Part shown: positions 1-5,032 of the stretch, piece after piece | Position numbering within the stretch: the first letter of the stretch is position 1 | How the letters are laid out: each line of letters opens with the position of its first letter | From: Candidatus Desantisiibacteriota bacterium | GTDB taxonomy: Bacteria; JACRDZ01 | Direction of reading: 5' to 3' | Assembly: GCA_016209155.1 (NCBI GenBank) | Contig: JACQWU010000021.1 | Location: 1 to 7,679 of the forward strand | DNA length: 7,679 bases | Position numbers and translations under genes: made by a program | The notes under the pieces: generated by a model | What the model saw: only the letters and a program-made list of their open reading frames with translations | What the model was told of the DNA's origin: nothing | The model's database searches: none

Positions 1-527
1 TATTCTTTTGCTTCAGCGGATGAGCGGATATCCGGTTCGCTTACGATTTCAAGCAGCGGGATTCCCGCTCTGTTAAGGTCAACAAAGCTTCCTTCTGCAT
101 TTTGAAAGCTGTCATTCATGTGTAATAATTTTCCTGCATCTTCTTCCATATGTACGCGGTTAATATGTACTTTTTTTGTGATGTCTTCAAGTGTTATTTC
201 AATAAAACCATTTTTACCGAGCGGTTTGTCAAATTGTGATATTTGATAGCCTTTTGGCAGGTCGGGATAGAAATAGTTTTTACGGTCGAATTTGCAATAT
301 TCCGATATCTGGCAATTTGTGGCAAGTGCTGTTCGGATTGCGAAATTGAGGGCTTTTTTATTGTATACGGGCAGAACTCCGGGCATGGCGAGGCATATAG
401 GGCAGACTTGTGTGTTGGGCTTGCTGCCGAATTGGGTGCTGCATCCGCAGAAGGCTTTGGTTTTACTCATGACTTGCGCGTGGACTTCCAGCCCTATTAC
501 TATTTCAATGTTTTCGTTATTTATCAT
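1..527 (-). CDS. gatB: Aspartyl/glutamyl-tRNA(Asn/Gln) amidotransferase subunit B, N-terminal part (cut by window edge)
   Basis: GatB is the subunit of the GatCAB complex that binds mischarged Glu-tRNA(Gln) or Asp-tRNA(Asn) and activates the side chain, so that ammonia from GatA can convert it to the amide; it acts in the cytoplasm. The first 175 residues are visible, roughly the first third of a protein usually near 475 residues. The family signatures are intact: GLEVHAQ at 12-18, a zinc-type cysteine set CxC (27-29) and CxxC (42-45), MPGVLPV (48-54), [14 protein letters not shown] (85-98), HMEEDAGKL (126-134) and [18 protein letters not shown] (150-167). The ATG at 527 has an AGGAGA ribosome site 5-6 bases upstream. 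It lies 56 bases after the small membrane gene on the same strand. I see no clear promoter or terminator in that gap, so read-through from the upstream unit is possible. Neither gatA nor gatC is in the window. Confidence 0.97.
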   Translation of the reverse strand, partial: MINNENIEIVIGLEVHAQVMSKTKAFCGCSTQFGSKPNTQVCPICLAMPGVLPVYNKKALNFAIRTALATNCQISEYCKFDRKNYFYPDLPKGYQISQFDKPLGKNGFIEITLEDITKKVHINRVHMEEDAGKLLHMNDSFQNAEGSFVDLNRAGIPLLEIVSEPDIRSSAEAKE

Positions 528-583
528 ATTATCTCCTTTTAGGAATTGGTAATTTTTTATCTCTTTTTTACTTTTGACAGTAC

Positions 584-820
584 TTATAAATTTTTAATTA
601 ATAATAATTTAATTGCTATCCATAGCATGCATATTATGCCTGTAAAAGTGATTATGATTCCTGTAATAAAAAGATAAGCTCCTATTTTGAATAAAAAAAT
701 ATCTTTTGTGATTGACGGCAGTAAAAATAAGCTTATAAGGGTTATTGTGTTACCGGCAATAAGCAGAAAAATAATAATTTTGTGTAATATGTTTTTATCT
801 GAATTTGTTGATTCTGACAT
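584..820 (-). CDS. Small two-helix membrane protein, function unknown
   Basis: I do not recognise a family for this 78-residue protein. It has a short polar N-terminus (about 1-13, [10 protein letters not shown]), a first hydrophobic helix at about 15-34, a short linker with Pro35 and charged KD at 39-40, and a long second hydrophobic stretch at about 46-75 ending in KNL. It therefore looks like an integral inner-membrane hairpin with little soluble part. It is probably a real gene: a GGAGA ribosome site sits 5 bases before the ATG, and the ATG is only 16 bases after the stop of the L,D-transpeptidase gene, so the two are probably co-transcribed. That context suggests a role at the envelope, but nothing in the sequence gives an activity. 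The low-complexity, Ile/Leu-rich composition makes similarity searches weak. Confidence 0.75.
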   Translation of the reverse strand: MSESTNSDKNILHKIIIFLLIAGNTITLISLFLLPSITKDIFLFKIGAYLFITGIIITFTGIICMLWIAIKLLLIKNL

Positions 821-836
821 GGATGTCTCCAGAGCT

Positions 837-1604
837 TTAGTTTATTTCCACTTTTGTACCTTTTGGAATAATTTTGTATAATTCTTCAACATCATGGTTG
901 TGCATTCTGATGCATCCGGAACTTACGCTTTTCCCTATTGATTCAGGTTGGTTTGTTCCATGTATTCCGTATTGTGTTCTTTCTTTAAATCCCATCCATC
1001 TGGAGCCCAGTCCGTTTTTTGGGTCACCTCCTGGTATGTTTTTACCATCGAGTGTCCATGTGGGATTCGGGATTCTATTTTCTATTGTGAAAATACCTTT
1101 AGGCGTAGGGGAATCTGATTTTCCGACAGCTACAGGGTATTGTTTTATTTTTTCTTTGTCTTTGTATAAAATAAGTATGTTTTTTTTTGTATCTATTTTT
1201 ATTTTTAGTAGAGATGTATAACCGGGAATTGAAATTTTTTGTCCTATTTGAAGTGAGGCCGCGGATTTGATGTTGTTTAATTCCATTATAAATTCATATG
1301 GGACGTTATAGGTATTGGCAATTGAATTCAGGTTGTCTCCGGATTTAATGGTATAAGATGTTAATGCGGTGCGCGGATAGCCGGCAAGGAGCATTTTAAT
1401 ATTTAAGGATTCTATTGAGTCAAGGATTTTTTGATCATTATTATTTTTTGCTATAAGTGAGGTGTATATGTTTTTTGCTTCTTCAAGTTTTCCGGTTGAT
1501 TCATATTTTTTTGCCTGAAGAAATAGGTCTTCTGCTTTTATTTGATTTGATGTAATTGCTGTAAAGAAGATTGCCGTAATGATGATGAAATATCTTTTGT
1601 ACAT
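837..1604 (-). CDS. Exported L,D-transpeptidase with LysM domain (YkuD family)
   Basis: This 255-residue protein is predicted to be exported and to act on peptidoglycan. YkuD enzymes use a cysteine to form 3-3 (meso-diaminopimelate) crosslinks or to attach proteins to stem peptides. Domains in order: signal peptide about 1-24 with cleavage after KA; one TPR-like helical hairpin about 26-52 (AKKYESTGKLEEAKNIY); LysM about 84-127 (YTIKSGDNLNSIANTYNVP, ending in IGQKISIP), which would bind glycan; and the YkuD catalytic domain about 133-254. The catalytic motif is intact: HGT at 215-217 and SSGCIRM at 228-234, with His215 and Cys231 the likely catalytic pair. The family's TPKG (167-170) and GSRWMGF (200-206) are also present. 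The ATG at 1604 has AGGAG 10 bases upstream, a slightly long spacing. It appears to be the first gene of a unit with the small membrane protein. Whether it crosslinks, anchors proteins or hydrolyses cannot be told from sequence. Confidence 0.93.
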   Translation of the reverse strand: MYKRYFIIITAIFFTAITSNQIKAEDLFLQAKKYESTGKLEEAKNIYTSLIAKNNNDQKILDSIESLNIKMLLAGYPRTALTSYTIKSGDNLNSIANTYNVPYEFIMELNNIKSAASLQIGQKISIPGYTSLLKIKIDTKKNILILYKDKEKIKQYPVAVGKSDSPTPKGIFTIENRIPNPTWTLDGKNIPGGDPKNGLGSRWMGFKERTQYGIHGTNQPESIGKSVSSGCIRMHNHDVEELYKIIPKGTKVEIN

Positions 1605-1635
1605 AATTGTGATGCTCCTTTTTTTTAATTGAGAT

Positions 1636-1664
1636 ATATTATAAATAATATATTTTTATGTAAA
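1636..1664 (-). promoter_or_regulatory. Predicted sigma-70-type promoter for the L,D-transpeptidase unit
   Basis: Reading the minus strand, TTTACA (1659-1664) lies 17 bases before TAATAT (1636-1641). The overlapping perfect TATAAT (1638-1643) gives a 15-base spacing to the same -35. A second TTTACA copy occupies 1665-1670. Transcription would start near 1628-1630, about 25 bases before the ATG at 1604. The surroundings are so AT-rich that chance matches are common. Even so, its place in the only sizeable gap upstream of the gene supports it. Confidence 0.5.
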
Positions 1665-1678
1665 TGTAAACAGTTTAT

Positions 1679-3775
1679 TTAAACAATTTTTGATTTTACC
1701 TGTTCTAATCTTTGTTTAATGTTGATTGTTGACGGCCATAATCCGTTTTTATCAAGACTGTTGAAAAAAGCATAAACTACTTCAGGGTCAAATTGGGTTC
1801 CTGCTTTTTCTGCTAAAGTAATCAGGATAGATTCCTGTGTAATAGTATTATTTCTATAAGTTCTGAAGCTCTTCATTGCATCATAGCTGTCTGCAACAGC
1901 AATGATTCTTGCGCCTAAAGGAATAAGTTTACCTTTTAAGCCTATCGGGTATCCTTTTCCGTCAAACCATTCATGGTGGTGTAAGATTATATCCAGTTCG
2001 TGTCTTACATAAGTGGTCTTGCGTAAAATATTAAAGGCTATTACAGGGTGTTGTTTTATTGTGGAATATTCTTCTTCGGATAATTCTTCTTTTTTAAATA
2101 TAATTTCATCAGGGATTGTTATTTTTCCCAGATCATGTAAAATAGCCGCGTTGCCAATAATCGCGGTTTCATTTTTTTGCAGATGCATTTCATCTGCTAT
2201 CATTAAAACATATCTAAACACATTTAAGGAATGTTCACGCATATACGGATCTTTTTTTTCATATGCCGATATTAACATCCTTATGGATTCTAAATATGAT
2301 TGGGTTGAAGGTTCTTCAACTTCAAATATTTTATCTTCTAAATGTTTTATTTTCATTTCTTCCATGACAGCGATGTTTTTAATATTTTTATACATAACTA
2401 TATTATTTCTTCCGGCCATTTTTGCGGAATAAAGGGCTAAATCGGAAAATCCTAATAATTTATCCTTGTCTTTTACCCCATCCTCAAATAAAGAGGACAG
2501 TCCGATACTTACGGTTAATTTGGCTGAGATATCCGCGTCTTTAAATTCACGGGATTCTATGTAAGTTCTTATTTTCTCCGAAATTATCAAGGCTTTTCCG
2601 TAATCGGATTCAATAAGTAAAATACTAAATTCCTCTCCTCCGTATCTGGCCAAAATATCACTTTCCCTGATGCACTTTTTTATGCAATCAGCAATTTCAA
2701 CAAGAACTTTATCTCCAAATAAATGGCCATAGGTGTCATTTATTTTTTTAAAGTAATCTATATCCAGCATCAGGCATGTTATGTTTTGTCCGTATCTTTT
2801 AGCTCGGGAAAATTCATTGGTTAAGGCATCACGAAAATATCCGTGATTATAAAGTTTGGTTAAACTGTCTCTTATTGATATTTCTTTTAATGCTATCATT
2901 AAATTCTGCATTTTTTCTTCTATTATTTTACGCTCATGCAGTTCATTTTGAAGTTCTTTGTTGACGCTTGATAATTCTTCTGTGCGCTTAGCAACTTTAT
3001 TTTCCATATCTATGCCGTGTAATTCAAGTTCTGTATCGCGTTTCTGGATTTGTTCTAACATGTAATTAAAACAGTTTGATAATAAGCCTATTTCATCTTT
3101 TCGTTTAACGGCGGTTCTTATGGAATAATCCTTTTTGATGGAAATATTTTTCATTAATATTGCCAGATCCTTTATGGGTTTAGTAAGTATTCCCTGGGAT
3201 AATATTAATAAAAACAGTATAAAAATAAAAATGGAAATAGAAACCATGGTAATATAATAGATTAGTTTATTGATTTGTTTCCGGATTTCTTGTTCCGACA
3301 TGCCGATAATAATTTTGCCTACGGTTTCATTTCCTATGGAAATGGGATATGAAATTTCATTTATTCCGGTTTTATTTTTAATGGAGTTTATGGTGTATGC
3401 AAGGTCAGCTTCTTTGGGCTGAACGGATAATATTTGTTTAAGTTCAGGCATGTTTAGATTTAAGCTTGCAAAAAAAGATGTGACTATGCGGTTATTATTA
3501 TCTTGTATAAAAGCATATGCAACTTCGGGGTCATGATTGATTGTGCTTACTATGTCATCCAGTTGGAGATAATTTTTGGAAATTAAGGGGTCTTGTCCGA
3601 TTTCAGCTATATAGTTAGCAAAGCTGCGGCCTTTTGTTGTCAGGGTTTTTCTTAGAAGCTTAATATTGCTGCTGACAAGAACTGTTCCTGCAATGATTCC
3701 TCCAAATACTACGATTATCAGCGCTAAACTTACAAATTTGAATTGCAGGCTTTCTTGAAATTTTTTTATCAGCAT
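1679..3775 (-). CDS. Membrane c-di-GMP enzyme: Cache-like sensor, HAMP, GGDEF and HD-GYP
   Basis: This 698-residue protein combines a c-di-GMP synthase domain with a c-di-GMP hydrolase domain. In order: TM1 about 14-36; an extracytoplasmic region about 37-168 that looks like a Cache/PAS-type sensor (VAYAFIQDNNNRIVTSFF, then PISIGNETVGKIIIGMS before the next helix); TM2 about 171-193; HAMP about 194-247 (KPIKDLA); a coiled coil about 248-298; GGDEF about 300-465; HD-GYP about 490-690. The synthase site reads GGEEF at 379-383, with the inhibitory-site RxxD intact as RESD at 370-373. The phosphodiesterase has HS (515-516), HDLGK (547-551), QHP (575-577), HHE (600-602), DGKGYP (605-610) and VAD (627-629), so its metal ligands look complete. 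The stretch after YDAM reads KSFRTYR where SDRPYR is usual. The ATG at 3775 has only a modest AAAGG site, and it starts 13 bases after the substrate-binding protein gene. Both activities look intact; which one dominates, and its ligand, are not visible. Confidence 0.95.
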   Translation of the reverse strand: MLIKKFQESLQFKFVSLALIIVVFGGIIAGTVLVSSNIKLLRKTLTTKGRSFANYIAEIGQDPLISKNYLQLDDIVSTINHDPEVAYAFIQDNNNRIVTSFFASLNLNMPELKQILSVQPKEADLAYTINSIKNKTGINEISYPISIGNETVGKIIIGMSEQEIRKQINKLIYYITMVSISIFIFILFLLILSQGILTKPIKDLAILMKNISIKKDYSIRTAVKRKDEIGLLSNCFNYMLEQIQKRDTELELHGIDMENKVAKRTEELSSVNKELQNELHERKIIEEKMQNLMIALKEISIRDSLTKLYNHGYFRDALTNEFSRAKRYGQNITCLMLDIDYFKKINDTYGHLFGDKVLVEIADCIKKCIRESDILARYGGEEFSILLIESDYGKALIISEKIRTYIESREFKDADISAKLTVSIGLSSLFEDGVKDKDKLLGFSDLALYSAKMAGRNNIVMYKNIKNIAVMEEMKIKHLEDKIFEVEEPSTQSYLESIRMLISAYEKKDPYMREHSLNVFRYVLMIADEMHLQKNETAIIGNAAILHDLGKITIPDEIIFKKEELSEEEYSTIKQHPVIAFNILRKTTYVRHELDIILHHHEWFDGKGYPIGLKGKLIPLGARIIAVADSYDAMKSFRTYRNNTITQESILITLAEKAGTQFDPEVVYAFFNSLDKNGLWPSTINIKQRLEQVKSKIV

Positions 3776-3788
3776 ATTTAAACCTTTT

Positions 3789-4757
3789 TTATTCTATTGT
3801 TTTTGTTACTAATTTCATGAAATCCGGCGGGATCTTAAATTGTCCCGATTTTATGGTTTTTTGATTTAAAATTACGTTGAAATTTTTTAGCGGTTCTATC
3901 GGTATATCCGAGGGTTTAGCGCCTCTTAGTACCATTGCCGCTTTTTTGCCTGCCAAACGTCCCATTTCACGCGGGTCAGCGCTTAATCCAAATAATACTC
4001 CTTTTGTTACAGGGTCTTCCAGATGTGTAAATGTGATTGTTTTGGATTTTGAGGTTATTTCTACTATTTCAGGAATGGTTTCATCCATAATCCCGCTTCC
4101 GGAAACATAAATAGCTTCAACTTTCTCTGCCGCAAAAGATAAAATATTCTTCACTTCTTCCTTTCTTTTGATCGGAATAGGTATTACTTTAATGTTAAAT
4201 TCCTGTTCTGATTTTTGAAGATTTTTTAGTTGAGCTTCGGAATTGGTCTGCCCGGGGGTATAAAGAACTCCTATGTTTTTTATGGGTTTTAATTTTTTTA
4301 GAACTTCCAAAATCCGGGGCATTGGGACATAGGAGCTTGATCCTGTTGTGTTGTTGCCGGAATTCTGCCAGCCTAAAGAAATTTTTGACTCTACAGGGTC
4401 ATATACTGTGCTGAAAATAATAGGGGTGTCTTTTATTTCATTTGCGAGTGCTACAGCTGCGGAAGTACCGATGGTATAGTACATTGTTAATTTGTAGGCG
4501 GCAAATTTTTGAGCTATTTTCATGGCTTTTACTTTATTTGCGTCAGCCAGTTCTGTTATAAACTCTACTTCATTTTCAGTAAATCCTTCCTTTTTTTTTT
4601 TTTTTATGAAACCTTCTTTTGAGTCGCTGTAACGCGATTCGGTGCTCCACTGAAGTATTCCTATTTTCTTTTTTTCTGCCATTGTTTTTGTGGAAAATAA
4701 TGATATTACGATAAAAATAATACTTAGTATGAATATTTTGGATATTATTTTTTTCAT
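3789..4757 (-). CDS. Periplasmic substrate-binding protein, PF04392 (TrpX-like) family, without transporter partners
   Basis: This 322-residue protein is typical in length for PF04392 (ABC transporter substrate-binding, type I periplasmic fold); characterised members bind tryptophan or related amino acids. An export signal covers residues 1-27 (KK, a long hydrophobic run, then TMA before EKKK) and has no lipobox Cys, so it should be free in the periplasm. Family features seen: KKIGILQWS at the start of the mature fold, YTIGTSAAVALAN (94-106), PIIFSTVYDPV (112-122), GVLYTPGQTNSEAQ (163-176) and the DETIPEI stretch near 225. I chose the ATG at 4757 because it has AGGGGGA just upstream and begins a clean signal peptide; a TTG at 4793 would add 12 residues with no ribosome site. 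No permease or ATPase gene is adjacent; the next gene, 13 bases away, is a membrane c-di-GMP enzyme. Codons 51-56 include a run of 15 A. The ligand is not readable from sequence. Confidence 0.9.
   Translation of the reverse strand: MKKIISKIFILSIIFIVISLFSTKTMAEKKKIGILQWSTESRYSDSKEGFIKKKKKEGFTENEVEFITELADANKVKAMKIAQKFAAYKLTMYYTIGTSAAVALANEIKDTPIIFSTVYDPVESKISLGWQNSGNNTTGSSSYVPMPRILEVLKKLKPIKNIGVLYTPGQTNSEAQLKNLQKSEQEFNIKVIPIPIKRKEEVKNILSFAAEKVEAIYVSGSGIMDETIPEIVEITSKSKTITFTHLEDPVTKGVLFGLSADPREMGRLAGKKAAMVLRGAKPSDIPIEPLKNFNVILNQKTIKSGQFKIPPDFMKLVTKTIE
4591..4605 (-). repeat. Homopolymer of 15 A (coding strand) inside the substrate-binding protein gene
   Basis: The plus strand shows 15 consecutive T between C4590 and A4606. 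On the coding strand this is A15 followed by GG, encoding the last base of Ile51 and Lys52-Lys56 of the substrate-binding protein. The frame is intact as given. Runs of this length are prone to polymerase slippage and to sequencing error. Confidence 0.95.
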
Positions 4758-4760
4758 TTT

Positions 4761-4767
4761 TCCCCCT
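4761..4767 (-). promoter_or_regulatory. Ribosome binding site that fixes the start of the substrate-binding protein
   Basis: The minus strand reads AGGGGGA, then AAA, then ATG at 4757. This G-rich site is the only good Shine-Dalgarno match near the 5' end of the gene. It decides for 4757 over the in-frame TTG at 4793. Confidence 0.75.
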
Positions 4768-4800
4768 ATTATGATAGAAATTGGTAATGTCAAAGATTAA

Positions 4801-4821
4801 TCACAGAGTAAATCTCTGTAA
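4801..4821 (-). promoter_or_regulatory. Hairpin in the 5' leader of the substrate-binding protein / c-di-GMP enzyme unit
   Basis: On the minus strand TTACAGAG (4814-4821) pairs with CTCTGTGA (4801-4808) around the loop ATTTA: eight pairs, one a T-G wobble. It lies in the predicted leader, between the promoter and the ATG at 4757. It overlaps the 3' half and the stop codon of a possible 10-codon ORF. No T-run follows, so it is not a simple intrinsic terminator. As a near-symmetric DNA element it could instead be an operator. Confidence 0.5.
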
Positions 4822-4833
4822 CCTGTGGTTCAT
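4801..4833 (-). CDS. Possible 10-codon leader peptide ORF
   Basis: Starting at ATG 4833 the minus strand encodes MNHRLQRFTL and stops at TGA (4801-4803). An AAAAGGA ribosome site (4842-4848) lies 8 bases upstream. The ORF sits just after the predicted promoter, and its second half forms the leader hairpin, an arrangement like that of attenuator or translation-coupled leader peptides. Against it: the predicted transcript start (about 4842-4846) falls within the ribosome site, so the 5' end of the mRNA may lack part of it. The peptide also has no run of one amino acid that would suggest classical attenuation. An ORF this short can arise by chance. Confidence 0.3.
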   Translation of the reverse strand: MNHRLQRFTL

Positions 4834-4850
4834 TTTTTGTATCCTTTTTA

Positions 4851-4879
4851 ATTTAAGCATATAGAAACAGGGCTGTCAA
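4851..4879 (-). promoter_or_regulatory. Strong sigma-70-type promoter of the substrate-binding protein / c-di-GMP enzyme unit
   Basis: The minus strand has a perfect TTGACA (4874-4879), a 17-base spacer, and TTAAAT (4851-4856) preceded by TGC, which forms an extended -10 (TGn). This is the best promoter match in the window. The start of transcription would be near 4844, giving a 5' leader of about 85 bases before the ATG at 4757. Confidence 0.7.
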
Positions 4880-4921
4880 GAAATTTATAGATTTTCGATT
4901 TTTTTTTATGGTTTTATTTGT

Positions 4922-4949
4922 TTGTATTTTATTTTTCTTTTGTTATAAT
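4922..4949 (+). promoter_or_regulatory. Predicted promoter of the TPR gene
   Basis: A perfect TATAAT (4944-4949) is preceded, 16 bases earlier, by a weak -35, TTGTAT (4922-4927). Transcription would begin near 4956, about 70 bases before the TPR start codon. It points away from the minus-strand promoter at 4851-4879; the two -35 boxes are about 42 bases apart, so the units are transcribed divergently and could share regulators. Confidence 0.45.
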
Positions 4950-4963
4950 ATGGAAATATTTTT

Positions 4964-5032
4964 ATGGAATATAATTTAAAGAAAGATGTAAAAGATGCCG
5001 ATTTATATATCTATAATAAGGGTAATTTATGA
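4964..5032 (+). CDS. Possible 22-codon upstream ORF overlapping the TPR start codon (ATGA)
   Basis: ATG at 4964 opens a 22-codon frame (starting MEYNLKKD, ending YNKGNL) whose TGA stop (5030-5032) overlaps the ATG of the TPR gene in an ATGA. This is the classic arrangement for translational coupling. Support is thin. There is no ribosome site for the short ORF, it would start only about 8 bases into the predicted transcript, and the peptide has no recognisable feature. The TPR gene also has its own AAGGG site inside the short ORF. Confidence 0.2.
   Translation: MEYNLKKDVKDADLYIYNKGNL

Noticed and set aside
531-545. Short inverted repeat (TCCT-AAA-AGGA, minus strand) covering the gatB ribosome site as a regulatory hairpin
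   Set aside because: Only four to five pairs in AT-rich DNA; too weak to claim.
243-552. Plus-strand open frames across the gatB region
   Set aside because: The minus strand encodes unmistakable GatB motifs here; the plus-strand frames have no domain or ribosome site and are antisense shadows.
528-583. Intrinsic terminator between the small membrane gene and gatB
   Set aside because: There are T/A runs but no GC-rich stem before them on the minus strand.
874-1221. Plus-strand open frame of 115 codons opposite the L,D-transpeptidase
   Set aside because: It lies entirely antisense to the conserved YkuD domain, and its translation shows no family features.
2013-2432. Plus-strand open frame of 139 codons opposite the HD-GYP domain
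   Set aside because: The minus strand carries intact HD-GYP motifs; the Ser/Ile-rich antisense translation looks like a shadow of that sequence.
4758-4793. Longer start for the substrate-binding protein at TTG 4793
   Set aside because: It adds 12 residues ahead of a complete signal peptide, uses a rarer start codon and has no ribosome site. ATG 4757 has AGGGGGA directly upstream.
4766-4793. Second TTGACA (4788-4793, minus strand) as a promoter for the substrate-binding protein
   Set aside because: The best -10 at 16 bases is TAATAG, a poor match, and transcription would start within or after the ribosome site. The promoter at 4851-4879 is much better.
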